A stretch of 64,000 nt of DNA from Pseudorasbora parva (lineage: Eukaryota; Chordata; Actinopteri; Cypriniformes; Gobionidae). The notes under the pieces were generated by a model. The model was not told where the DNA came from. It worked only from the letters and a program-made list of their open reading frames with translations, and searched no databases. A program made the position numbers and the translations under genes. Positions 22,127 through 33,096 of the stretch are shown one piece after another; position 1 is the stretch's first letter, and every line of letters begins with the position of its first letter. Where the stretch lies: NCBI RefSeq assembly GCF_024679245.1, contig NC_090179.1, positions 4,593,320 through 4,657,319 of the forward strand, in the 5' to 3' direction.

Positions 22127-23825
22127 CAGTGGTGGAAATGTGGCTGATCCTTGAGGCGATCTCATAGCCGGACGTGGTCATACTCAACTCTAGTCAGAAT
22201 ATGAGTCTGATGCTCCATTGGGCTGTGATTATGGGGCGTTTCAACCCAACCAGGAAAGACCTCAATTGGACAGACCTACAACCAATCAGAGCAACGAAGC
22301 GACGCATTACGTTAGTTGTCAAATGTCAACAGAGCTCAACTGCACTGTGTTGCCAAGTCCACGTTTTTTTGACGTGGACTTTGACGTGGACTTGGTCCAC
22401 GGGTTGAAGCGACCTCAATCATGTGATATATAGACCCAGGAATGCGAATTTTAGTCAACTAAAAAGCCAACAAATACTTCTTTACTTTACTCAAGTACAT
22501 TTTTCACGTATCTGTACTTTACTTAAGTTGAATAAATAGTGCATACCTTTTACTTTTACTTCGTCACATTTTGCAGCAATTATTATACTTTCTACTCCAC
22601 TACATTTCTACAACGTATCGTTACATTTTCGTTACATTTTCTGATCAGTTTCAGGGCTTAATTCAGAGATTAAGGCTTGTCCGGATAATAATATATAATG
22701 TACGTTATAGGCTAATGAATTGACGGTTGCGCTGTTGAGGCTCGCGCAGCCTCTCGAGGAGAAATGGAAACAAATCAGCCCCGCTCACACAAAGAAACGC
22801 AGTAACATACTGCATTAAAAATTCAAAATGTTTAGTTTTTATATTTTATAACAGTTAAAAAAACATCACATGACACGACCAACGAGTGTAGTTTTCCTGA
22901 ATACCATCATGACAGAAAATGTGACACTGATTTCATTTGACAGTTCCATAAACAATGAATTAACATCAAGTCACTTACATTTTATTGATTGCTTTATTGC
23001 TTTTGTTCTATTTCAGAAGCAAAAATATTTCCAAGATCAGATTTTCTACATCCGAACCATAACGTATTGCACAGCAACAGTGTGTTACTGAATCAAAGAT
23101 TCAATGCCCTATTCATAAACGACTGCCTCATTTATGAACGAATCAGCCGTTTGAACGAATCGACTCAATGACTCTCTCATAAGGATTCACCTGCCGCCAT
23201 CTACTGGTGGTTTAGTTAACTTTTTTTTGTTAAAATAATCTCATAGCATTATTTAGTGCAATTGTAATTTTTCAGTGTTGATTATTTAATTTGATTGGTA
23301 ACAACCCTATTGTATCTTATTCTAATTTAATTTAATAATCAAATTTAAGAATATAAAGGGAAAGCTGAAGCAAAGCCTATATTTAATAAGATTAGGGGAA
23401 AATGTCCTTTATAAAAGGTAAAAATATCATAAATATGAAGATTTAAATACATCAAAGCTGATGAGAATGTTGCTTCAGAAAAAAGACATTTAACTTTGCA
23501 GATAAGCAGAATTGTAAGTCAGAATGTAAACTATAGGCAACAGATGGTAAGAACAATTACATCAACCCAAAACTAACTCAATTAAAATGCCACCGCTCAT
23601 ACTGTTTTCTTCTTTTTAATTATTAGAATTAGATATTAAGAGAATACATTTTTATGCGAGTACTTTTACTTTTAATACTTAAAGTACATTTAAAATCAGG
23701 CACTTTTTACTTTTTACTTAAGTAGGGTTGTCGTTGTAGTACTTCTACTTTTACTAAAGTAAATATATTTCTGGTTACTTGTACTTTTACTTAAGTACTG
23801 AGATTCAGTACTTCCTCCACCACTG
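22127..23825. mobile_element. hAT-like element carrying repeat R1
   Basis: The ends are CAGTGGTGGAAAT and, inverted, CTTCCTCCACCACTG. The flanks are ACCATATT (22119-22126) and ACCTTATT (23826-23833), matching at 7 of 8 bases. AAGTAC-type motifs near both ends are typical of this fish hAT family. Interior open frames show no transposase. Confidence 0.75.
22132..22454. repeat. Interspersed repeat R1, copy 2
   Basis: This is collinear with copy 1 (18830-19710), from GTGGAAATGTG to ATATATAGACCCAGGAATGC and GCGAATTTTAG. It lacks the LINE insertion and has an extra GACGTGGACTT duplication near 22370. Confidence 0.75.
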
Positions 23826-23833
23826 ACCTTATT

Positions 23834-24582
23834 TGAGATTTGTGTGCTGAGCTATGTACTTCTCATTGCAACTTATTTGCCAGGATGAAATGGGTGAACT
23901 GTTTGCCTCTAATTTTAAGAGGTAAATGATGCTCATATTGTGTAGTTAACTTTCAAAATAAAACATGGAGATGAAAAAACAAGGACTGTAGCTGCTTGCT
24001 TTGCTAAACATTGTTCAGTCGCCATGACAGAAGTTTTAAGCTCAAAATATTTCCTGGTACTCATTAGATGGACTTTAACTGGAGTGAATTAGTTGAGCTA
24101 ACTTAAAAAGTTGAGTGCGATAGATTGCCTTATTTTTCAAAAGCTGGCTCAACTTGTTTTTTTAGATGTTAGTATTTGTTTATTTTTTTTAAGAGAGATT
24201 GTTTTAACTGTGCATCAGCTCTAGAAAAAAAGTTATTGTCCAGCCAAAGTAAGATTTGATTGGTTAATTTCCATTGTGAATAATCATTAGTTGTCTACTT
24301 TGGGGCCACTTACACAACACAGTTTTTAACTATAATAGAAAACTCTCAATGCGTTCCGGCCCCTCATCTTCACTAAAACAGCGCCCGGTGGCTAAAGAAC
24401 GCAAACCCTGACACAGGTTTTGAAATAGTTTTGAAATGTTATTATCTTCATGTAAACAAAAAAAAAGAAGAAAAAAAAAGAAAAAAACAGTGAATCTGTG
24501 ATAACGGCAGAGGATGCACCCTAAGCATTACGTGTTTAGTCAATAGGCAAACATGTTTGAATACATATGTGCGCAGGCGCAT
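23834..24582. other. Remainder of the split MITE, then non-coding DNA
   Basis: 23834-24088 belongs to the MITE above. No feature was recognised in 24089-24582; there is an A/G-rich run at 24460-24490. Confidence 0.5.
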
Positions 24583-25099
24583 TAGCCTAGAAATCTAGAT
24601 GCACCCTAGCGGCAGCAAATTTAATCTGCCCGCAAGTGTCGTCTAGCAACTCTCAATACCTTTCTGAGCTGTATTCCCCTAACTCTTGTCGGACCAATCA
24701 CATTGTGTATAGAGTCGGTGGGCGGGGACATAATGACGACGGCTGAGTTGTGTTTGTGTGCTTCTAGTAAACACAGAAACTGGCGAACGGCGGTCTTTCA
24801 GAATCAGCTCTGACCGCGACTCTGGAAGACTTGGAGTTAAGCTTTTCTCTGAGAAAAGAACAAAGAACGGCACTGAAGTCATTCTTAAAAAGGGAAGATG
24901 TGTTCAGAGTTTAGCCGACCGGATACGGTGAATGTTTAATCTGTCAGCGAGCTCTGCTTCACCTTCGTTGCTCTGGTTGGTGTAGCGCTATCCTATCGCG
25001 TGCAGAGGGAGTTTGAAAGACAAGCGCCCCTCGGATTGAGCTGTCAATGCTGAGTTTCCAGACCAAACATCTTGATGTGGGTCTGGCTTGTCAGGCTAC
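24583..25099 (+). mobile_element. DNA element carrying a RecQ-like helicase fragment, copy 1
   Basis: The element runs from TAGCCTAGAAATCTAGATGC to CTTGTCAGGCTAC. AGGCGCAT is duplicated exactly at 24575-24582 and 25100-25107, an 8-bp TSD. The TIRs are short (TAGCCT/AGGCTA). The interior is about 90% like 45136-45559 and holds decayed helicase coding sequence. Confidence 0.75.
24789..24955 (+). pseudogene. RecQ-like helicase N-terminal fragment
   Basis: One frame reads through LEDLELSFSLRKEQRTALKS, a Q-motif-like block with LRxEQxxAL. It continues as LKREDVF, a stop, then PTGYGECLICQ. The last part matches helicase motif I (Walker A, usually PTGYGKS followed by LIYQ) of RecQ-family DNA helicases. 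The Walker Lys is Glu here, and a stop replaces the residue before PTG. Only the first ATPase motif is present, so this is a captured fragment and not an enzyme. Confidence 0.6.
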
Positions 25100-25416
25100 A
25101 GGCGCATAGTTTTTCTTTGCAAAATGATTGCCAAATGACTTGCCTGCATTGCATAATACACAGTTTTTAGTCGTTTCTGATAACTTTGATAACGTTTTCA
25201 TCTGTACAGAGGGAAAGTGATGTGAAGGAGGTCTGTAATGTATCAAAGTCAACACACACTGTAGCGGGAGCTTTATTGACAGGAATGCTGAGATACAAGT
25301 TAAACCACTTAACTGGTGGTTAATAACAATTAATAGTATCCTGTAAAAAATGATTATGTAAAAAGTTAACTGGTTGCCTTAAAATTGAGTTTATTGAAAT
25401 AAAAAATTTGAGTTAA
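25100..25416. other. Non-coding spacer
   Basis: No feature was recognised. Confidence 0.5.
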
Positions 25417-26418
25417 AGGTGTCATGAACTGGATTATTATTTTTTTTATACTGTTTTCTGAGGTCAACTTATGATGTTCGTGTGGTTTTTACATTCAAAA
25501 ACATCATAACTAATAAGTATTAGGCTATTTTGTACACTGGTTTTGATGTTCTGTCCAAAACGCTGATTTTGATGGGCATGTTACTGGAGACTTGAAAATA
25601 AACACCCATGGCTAGGATTGATTAGATTTGCATATTTAATGAGCTCCTCTGTCAGTTCACAAGGGAGAGGAGAGATTGAGGGAGAAGCGGCAACTGGAAT
25701 GATTTTCTCGATCACAGGGCTCGTAAACGTCTTTATCAAACAAACACAATGATTTTCTCATCCACCCGCGACTGATTGGACTATTATTTTTATATTACAC
25801 ATAGCCCGCAAGATCGGTTGATATAAGCGCAAACCATGCACACACACAAAAAAACCCGCCGCCCTTCAAATGTCAAGTCCAGACAGACAACAGCCCAGAT
25901 CAAGAACGAAATATTATGAGATTTATCAGCCTGTCGGGCTTTGCAAGCGATGGCCCATACGTGTCTGAATCCAGCGTGCTAAAGGTATGTTTCTGTTAGA
26001 CACGTACACATAAGCAAAACGATGTATAACAATGCAATACTATCTAATATAAAACACGTTTTACTCACATAAGTGTGTTGCACCATTCCTGTCGGATCCA
26101 AATCCAGCATTGACCGGAGATTTGTTTACAAACGATCCCGCAGTGAAATTAAGTGAACATGTCTTCCCCATGTGAGCTGAAACTTCATTAAAAATAAAGT
26201 TCAACCATTCATTCCTAATATTAGAATCAGAAGGAAGCTTATCCAGCGACTGTTTTCTTCCACAACCAGGAATAGCTTTGTGTTGGCTAGCTCGCATCTA
26301 TAAAAGCTTTTCTTTGACTAACAATGATGTTTTCAGCTCTGAGAATTAGTGGATATTCTTATATTACCATGACCTTTTATATATCAAAAGCTCAAGGGTA
26401 AGTTGATTCATCACCCCT
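25417..26418 (-). mobile_element. Second Kolobok-like THAP element
   Basis: The TIRs are AGGTGTCATGAA and AGGGGTGATGAA (inverted), flanked by TTAA at 25413-25416 and 26419-26422. A minus-strand THAP remnant (26061-26297) lies near the right end. The TIR sequence differs from the element at 6211-7398, so it is a separate family. Confidence 0.68.
26061..26297 (-). pseudogene. THAP-domain transposase remnant
   Basis: The reading frame starts at ATG 26297 and contains PGCGRKQSLDKLPSDSNIRN, EWLNFIFNEV and CSLNFTAGSFVNKSPVNAGF. These align with THAP domains at the first Cys pair, the KLP, the Trp and the AGF region. The zinc-binding His of the C-x2-H pair is Asn (CSLNF), so the finger should not fold normally. 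The frame ends soon after and no catalytic domain follows. Confidence 0.65.
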
Positions 26419-26465
26419 TTAATACAATGCAAATTTTTGAGAATCAACAACCTTTACTCAAATAT

Positions 26466-26767
26466 TATTAAAAGATTTTGTAAGCATATTGGGTAATTGT
26501 TAACAGAGGTGACACGGAGAACTGATGACAGTGGTAAACAGAGTTATTTGAACAGGACCAGGATGTGAGCAGATGAGGTGAGTAATAGCAGGTTAAATTC
26601 AATGGGAATGATAAAAATGGTGATACAGCACTTTTGTAGCAGGAACCCAGGAGATCGAGACGATGGAGCGCTGGATTGATGGAGTGAAGGAGACAGGACG
26701 AAGAGACACTCGGGAGACAAGGTAGGTAACACAGGTAAATGCGTAGAAGCAAGCAGTAGCGTGAGCA
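26466..26767. repeat. Direct repeat D, left copy
   Basis: This is nearly identical (roughly 96% by eye) to 27580-27880, from TTAAAAGATTTTGTAAGCAT to GCAGTAGC and TGAGCA. It joins the gypsy reverse-transcriptase fragment abruptly, within the codons for STSPA, and not at a polypurine tract. Confidence 0.85.
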
Positions 26768-27556
26768 GGGGAAGTGGATGGAGGAATGTAACCTTGCTCC
26801 AGCGCCTCCTTGATGTACTCCCCCATGGCCCTCTCCTCTGGGAGTGAGAGAGGGTAGAGCTTTCCTTTGGGCACTGGTTCACCGGGCAGCAGATCAATGG
26901 CACAGTCCCATGATCGAGGGGAAGGCAGCTTGGAAGCCCGTTGGGGACAGAAGACTTCTAAAGTTCGGTGCAGGAAGGAACATCCACTACGTGGCGTAGA
27001 CAGGGAGATTTTGGGAACGAGGAGAGGGATGTACCAGTGGAGATGGGAAGCAGTCCAGGAAACAAGTGTCACCCCACTTCTCCTGTCTTCCAGGAGATGA
27101 CTGGGTTGTCCTGCGCTAACGATGGGTGCCCTAAGATGATTTCAGCGGTGGATTCCTCAAGAACCAGCAGATATACACATTCGATATGGAGGATTCCCAC
27201 TTGAATGCCGATAGGACCCACGGAGCGACTGACCTGCCTCCGACTGAGAGGTTTTCCGGTTATCGATTGGATCTGGTAGATAGTCGGAGTGGCAGTCGTG
27301 CGGAGCTTGAGCTGGCAGTAGAGGGTGCCGGAGATGAAGCTACCGGCTGACACAGAGTCGAGGAGGGCAGTAACTGGAAGGGAAATACCGGCAGAAGTAA
27401 GGTTTACAGTAGTGGTGAGTGGTTGCATTTTCTTAAGGGAAGGAATGATAGTAGCCAACATAGGACGTGGAGGACAGACGAGGCATTCAGAGATGTAATG
27501 CCTGGGAAGAGCACAGTCCAAGCATAGACTCTGGGTCAGCCGCCTCTGCCACTAGG
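26764..27556 (-). pseudogene. Ty3/gypsy gag-pol fragment
   Basis: Three pieces occur in order on the minus strand. At 27540-27490 is a zinc knuckle (CLDCALPRHYISEC, a CCHC pattern). At about 27400-27090 is a pepsin-like protease with ALLDSVSAGSFIS; the active-site DSG is changed to DSV. At about 26960-26764 is the start of reverse transcriptase ([20 protein letters not shown] and [11 protein letters not shown]). The coding sequence then stops at repeat D. The protease and RT are in different frames. It is a short, dead piece of a larger element. Confidence 0.82.
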
Positions 27557-27579
27557 CAAAGATTTTAAACGATTTTACT

Positions 27580-27880
27580 ATTAAAAGATTTTGTAAGCAT
27601 AATGGGTAATTGTTAACAGAGGTGACACGGAGAACTGATGACAGTGGTAAACAGAGTTATTTGAACAGGACCAGGATGTGAGCAGATGAGGTGAGTAATA
27701 GCAGGTTAAATTCAATGGGAATGATAAAAATGGTGATACAGCACTTTTGTAGCAGGAACCCAGGAGATCGAGACGATGGAGCGCTGGATTGATGGAGCGA
27801 AGGAGACAGGACGAAGAGACACTCGGGAGACAAGGTAGGTACAACAGGTAAGTCAGTAGAAGCAAGCAGTAGCTTGAGCA
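27580..27880. repeat. Direct repeat D, right copy
   Basis: This copy differs from 26466-26767 at only a few positions. With the gypsy fragment between them, the pair could be read as LTRs. The lack of clean TG...CA limits and of a polypurine tract argues against that. Confidence 0.85.
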
Positions 27881-29295
27881 TGTGCAAACAGGACCGGATT
27901 GTGGCTGAGTGAATGAGTGGAGCTTAAGTGCAGGTGGTAACTGCAGTGCTGATAAAGTGCAGGTGCGTGCAATTTAGTATTCTGGTGATTGTGAACGGTG
28001 AGTCTGGGAGATGGTGGAGCCTGGTGGAGCCTGGCGTGCTTGTATCAGTAATTGTGTGTGTTTTATTTGTGTTGACACGGTGAAACATGCCAAATTGTGC
28101 TATTTTCATGATTTATCAATTTTTTTAAAGTGGTTCAAATACAATAATATTTTGAGTTTCTGTTTATTAAACCAATTTCTTTCATTGTATCAACAATAAA
28201 CTCAAAATTTTAAGGCAACCAGGTTACTTACTTTTTAAAGTTAAACCAACAATGTTTTTTTACAGTGATACTATTGAGAAGACGTAAACACAGCGGTAAA
28301 CAAAGTGGTAAAAAAAAGCAGTAAACATAGAGAAAACTGTGACAGTGAAAGAGCTGGTCTGCCCGGGTAAGGAATTCTACTGTGGGATCAAGTGCAGTCA
28401 GTTGTGTCTGTGGGGGCAGTGGATATATATGCAGTCCTTGATTGTGAATGTGATTAAATGTCTGCATGGGAAGAGTGAACAGAGCCTGGTGGATGCATGA
28501 CAAATATGCATATGCACTAATTTATCACACTATTAAATTAACTCATCTCACTACAGTCGCTTACAGGTCATGCCATTCATCACATAATCAGTCAGGAGTC
28601 ATTTGTTTTCCACATGCTAATCATTTTACTGCATCTCCAGAGTTCGTCCACCGCAGGGGGATTCTGGAGTTTTGCAAAACAGGAACTGCTGGAATCAATC
28701 CATAGCACTTTTGATTAGCACGCAAGTTAATAAGCCAAAAAGTTCATGCATTGAGATGAACTCAGCGAGATTTCCTCTGTATGGCTAATCTTGAGAACAG
28801 CAAACCTGTCAAAAACATGTTATGTGCACTTTTTACCACTCAGCAGGTTGGTTTCAACAAGATAACTCTATAATCATACAAAAATGACAGAATATCTGTA
28901 GAACAAATGCTAAAAGTGCTATGTTTGTTTCTTTCCATAAATGCAGGTCTTATACTTTTGCATAAACATATTTTAGTCTCTTTAGTGCGTTAATTTCAAA
29001 GCCTGATGGGGACAAAATGTCCAAAAAAGCTAAAAACACTGTTCTTGTGGGAAGTCTCTGACATCCAGCATAAAGCAACCTGAAGTCCATGTTGGTCCAG
29101 GTTGGTTTAGGTTTTTTTTCAGCAGGGGTGGATCAGTTGCTTTGTTACTTTTCATATCATCTGAAAAGTTCTCTACTGAAATATTTTCTCACCTCATGCA
29201 TAAATTACTAGGGGCCAGATAAAACCTAACCTAGTTCATAGTGGTACTTCAGCAAAAAAATATTTTTTTAAAAATCTTACAGCCTTAAGGGTGTG

Positions 29296-29296
<1 letters not shown>
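27881..29296. other. Non-coding, no gene recognised
   Basis: Positions 27890-28030 resemble leader or LTR-like sequence of gypsy elements, but boundaries cannot be set. The rest is AT-rich. Confidence 0.4.

Positions 29297-29297
<1 letters not shown>

Positions 29298-29393
<96 letters not shown>
29298..29393. repeat. (CT)n(CA)n compound microsatellite
   Basis: About 39 CT units are followed by about 9 CA units. Confidence 0.95.
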
Positions 29394-30223
29394 GTTTGTT
29401 TTTGTGAAATGTGGGGACATTCCATTGGTGTAATGTTTTTATATTGTACAAACCGTATTTTCTATCCCCTACACTGCCCCTGCCACTAAACCAAATAATC
29501 AATCAATCAATCAATCAATCAATCCACTTTATTTATATAGCGCTTTTACAATGATGGTTGTTTCAAAGGAGCTTCACAGTGTCAAACAGGATAATATTGC
29601 AACAAAATTTGATACGGCTGTATAGTCGTTCTGGAGAAAACGGTGATGTTATCAGCTCATTTTAAAGGTGACAGTGGCAAGGAACCAAAACTCCATCAGG
29701 GCATGATAGAGAAAAATAAACCTTGGGAGAAACCAGGCTCAGTCGGGGTACCAGTTCTCCTCTGGCCTATTATCAAACAGGGTATGATTATTATTCTGGC
29801 AACCTTACAGGTCAGAAATCATATTAGATTGGACTATTCGAAAGTTCTGGGTATCAAGCAAGAGCCAGGTTTATTGAGGATGATGGTGAGGCAAATTCAG
29901 AGGAGACACCAATTGACATGGCTCAGCAGACACTCTAGGATGTGTTGGGTCATGTCCAGGCGCAGGTCCACCATCCGGCCTAGAGAGACTAACATTAGTG
30001 TGGTTGCCACTCTTTTTATGTTGTAACGAGTACATCAGGTGTTATGGGAAGTGTTCCCGGTTCCGGCTGACCTAGTTAATGCAGCCTAACAATCAGTCAA
30101 TTGATTTGAATAATGAGAGTTTAAAATGTTCTATGTGTATGCCATAGTAAAGAGATGTGTTTTTAGTCTAGATTTAAACTGACAGAGTGTGTCTGCTTCC
30201 CGAACAATCCTAAAAAGACTGTT

Positions 30224-31110
30224 TCAGAGTTTAGGTGCTAAATAGGAAAAGGATCGACCACCTGCAATTGATTTAGATATTCTAGGTATTATCAACTGGC
30301 CAGAGTTTTGAGACCACAATAGACGTGATGGAGTATAACGTGTTAAGAGCTCGCTTAAGTACCGGGGAGCTAAACCATTTACTACTTTGTAAGTATTAAG
30401 TAAGATTTTAAAATGTATGCGATGTTTAATAGGGAGCCAGTGCAGTGTTGACAGAACTGGACTAATATGATCAAACTTCCTGGTTCTAGTAAGAACTTGA
30501 GCTGCTGCGTTTTGGACCAGCTGGAGTTTGTTTATTAAGCGAGCAGGGCAACCATCCTGCAGGAAAGTACTATTCATCCATTTTTTTATATCAGCTATGC
30601 ATTCCGTTAATCTTGTGAATTGGTAAGTTTCGTCAGGGCGTAAAGAAATATAGAGCCGAGTATCTCCATGCTTCCTAATGATATTTCCCAGTGGGAGCAT
30701 ATACAGGGTGAAAAGCAACAGTCCTAACACTGAGCCTTGCGGTACTCCATACTGAACTTGTGATCGGTGTGACATCTCTTCATTTACTGCTACAAACTGA
30801 TAACGGTCAGATAAGTACGATTTAAACCATGCCAATGCAATTCCACTAATGCCAATATCATTTTCGAGTCTATTCAAAAGAATGTTGTGGTCGATCGTAT
30901 CGAATGCAGCGCTAAGATCAAGTAATACTAATAGAGAGATACAACCACGATCAGATGATAAGTGTAAATCATTTGTAAATCTAATGAGAGCAGTCTCAGT
31001 ACTATGATACGGTCTAAATCCTGACGGGAAATCCTCCATATACCATTTCTTTTAAAAAAAGGAACATAATTGTGAAGACACTGCCTTTTCTAGTATTTTT
31101 GATAGAAACG
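30224..31110 (-). pseudogene. L2-like LINE reverse transcriptase, broken
   Basis: An open frame of 271 codons contains GFRPYHSTETALIRFTNDLH, LVLLDLSAAFDTIDHNILLN, WFKSYLSDRYQFV and YGVPQGSVLGLLLFTLYMLP. These are fingers-palm motifs of L2-clade reverse transcriptases. The catalytic YADD box is missing: the frame jumps from GNIIRKHG to DTRLYISL, a small in-frame deletion. The C-terminal part includes LQLVQNAAAQVLTRTRKFDH and HWLPIKHRI. Upstream codons for FLSKILEKAV are in another frame. The element cannot copy itself. Confidence 0.87.
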
Positions 31111-31286
31111 GTAGTTCCCTTTCGGTGAACTCGAGCTGCGTCGAAACGCTGTGAGAACGCCTCTGTTTAAATGCGTCGTGAAGCGCCTGTAGAACCATTC
31201 CATCGGAAAATCGATCGATCGTCGGCGTGATGACGTCATTGACCGGAAGCTATAAAGCGTCCGCGAAAACAAACAGGAACTAGCTT
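31111..31286. repeat. DIRS left inverted terminal repeat
   Basis: Positions 31138-31286 are the near-exact reverse complement of 35431-35573. The outer about 55 bp (GTAGTTCCCTTTCGGTGAAC onward) is instead complementary to the internal region at 35277-35325. Confidence 0.9.
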
Positions 31287-31427
31287 CTGAGCCTTCAGCA
31301 AGCGATCTGTGTGAACCTGTCTGTCTATTTGGTGTTTTTGTCTGTCTATTGCAAGAGTTTTTCCACCCTTTTGTTAAATATTCCATATATTTATTAACAA
31401 AAAAAGAGAAAATAAAATAGATAGAAA

Positions 31428-32887
31428 ATGGCGAGCGATAGCAGCAATTTCAGGAAGTGTGTTCATCCCTGCCCACGCTACATCATGGGTGGGGATACAC
31501 ACTCTCTCTGTGTTGCCTGCTTGGGAGCGCAGCATGCCCAGGCAGCCCTCGAGGGGGCTGCTTGCGAGCATTGTGAGAAGTTACCGCTGAGAACGCTGCG
31601 CTCCCGCCGGGCACTCTTTGAGGAGGGTGCCTCGGCTCGTGTTCCCCGCGGCTCTGGTCCCGCTGCCGCCGAGGCGGAGCGGAGGCTGCAGTCCTGGGGA
31701 TCACAATTGGATGTTGCAGAGGGGTTAGAGACGGGCGCTGCCTTATCTCTGCCCTCACCTGCACCATCCAGCGGCTCTTCTCGGGGCATGGAAGCACGCA
31801 AGGCGGTTTCTTCCCCCCCGAGAGAGTCGCCGGTGCTTCAACTGTCCAGCTCTGAGGAGGTGGACGTTGAAAGCATCGAGACTGAAGACTCGCCACTTCA
31901 GTCCCCTGCATGCGAGGAGCTCGTTGAGGTTCTGACGCGAGCCGTGGCCAGGCTTAACATCGACTGGCCAGCTGAGAGATATGAGGCAGGAAGAAAGCGT
32001 GCAAGCAAGCTAGACGAAAGATTCCTGCCTTCTCGCGCTCAGAACCTCAGCGACGGGCCCTGCTGTTCTTCCACGATTTGCACACTGAGGTGGCAAGATC
32101 GTGGAAGAGACCGGCATCGTATCGTGTTTTCAGCCCGCAGACTTCGGTCTACAGTAATATCGCCGGGCTGAAACAGTACGGTTATGGGGCGATGCCGAAG
32201 GTTTAAGAGATGCTCGCGAGCCATCTCTCGCCTTCCTCGGCGTCGTCCCTTAAGGCCCCGACTTTGCCCACCAGACCTCTTAAAACAACGTCGGCGCTGG
32301 TGGGCAAAGCGTACTCGGCAGCGGGTCAGGCGGCTGCATGCCTGCACATGATGGCTATTGTGCAGGCATATCAGGCTGACCTGCTGAGGGATTTGGACAG
32401 TAGTGATGTGGCGTGGGGGGAGATATAGTAGCCGAATTGCGTTCATCTGCAGATTTAGCTCTCCGGGCCACCAAGGAGACGGCCAGATGTGTTGGTGGCC
32501 ATGGAGAGGCATCTCTGGCTAAACCCCACTGACATCAAGGAGAGGGAGAAAGCCTTCCTGCTTGATGCGCCGCTTTCTCCTGGAGGCCTCTTCGGTGACG
32601 CAGTCCACACTGTCACCGAGAGGTTCCAGGAGTCGAAAAAGCAAGCTGCGGCGCTCAAGCAGTTCCTCCCTCTCCGTGTCCAGGTCCCTGGGGCTGCTGC
32701 TGACATCAAGCAGCCCAAACCGAAAACTAACGCCTCGCACAGGGCAAAACAAAAGCAGAGCGTCGCTACCCGAACTCCCCCTCAGCGTGGGGACGAGGGG
32801 CGGCGCTCTCAGACGAGGCCTTCGAGGGGCAGGGCTGATCTGAGGACAGTCCTGATCGCCAAGAAGGCCTCGTCTAAGCGTTCCTGA
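31428..32887 (+). pseudogene. DIRS gag-like ORF, frameshifted
   Basis: The start at ATG 31428 opens a frame with a Cys-rich segment (HSLCVACLGAQHAQA, then CEHCEKLPLRTLRSRRALF) typical of fish DIRS gag. After about 32040 the homologous reading moves to another frame, and a TAA interrupts it at about 32205. It continues as MLASHLSPSSASSLKAPTLP and later DIKEREKAFLLDAPLSPGGL, up to a stop near 32887. So at least one frameshift and one nonsense change are present, plus further shifts near 32430-32490. Gag proteins of this group probably form the particle that carries the RNA. Confidence 0.8.
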
Positions 32888-33096
32888 CGCCAGAAGCCGT
32901 AGGGAAATGGTGTTTACCCCTGCCAACGGTACCCGTTTCCCTGCGGCATCCTCTGGGGGCCGCGCTGCCAACCCCGCCGCAATGCCGGGGCGCAGTCGGT
33001 CTCCGCGGGCCACCCGAGGGTGGTCCGCGCCCCTCTCGGGGGGCCCCCGAGCAGTCAAGTCAGTCGTTCCCTGCCGGTCCGCCGCTTCAGGGCATT

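Larger units (their letters stand above)
21757..24088. mobile_element. MITE with TTCACTCCAGTTAA ends, split by hAT
   Basis: The left end TTCACTCCAGTTAA followed by CATCTCATGAGTACCAGG is mirrored at 24040-24088 (CCTGGTACTCATTAGATG then TTAACTGGAGTGAA), with a 10-bp indel between the blocks. Removing 22127-23833 leaves an element of about 620 bp. Confidence 0.65.

Noticed and set aside
26466..27880. Reading the two direct repeats as LTRs of a complete element
   Set aside because: There are no TG...CA limits, polypurine tract, primer site or TSD, and the RT is cut within codons at the repeat edge.
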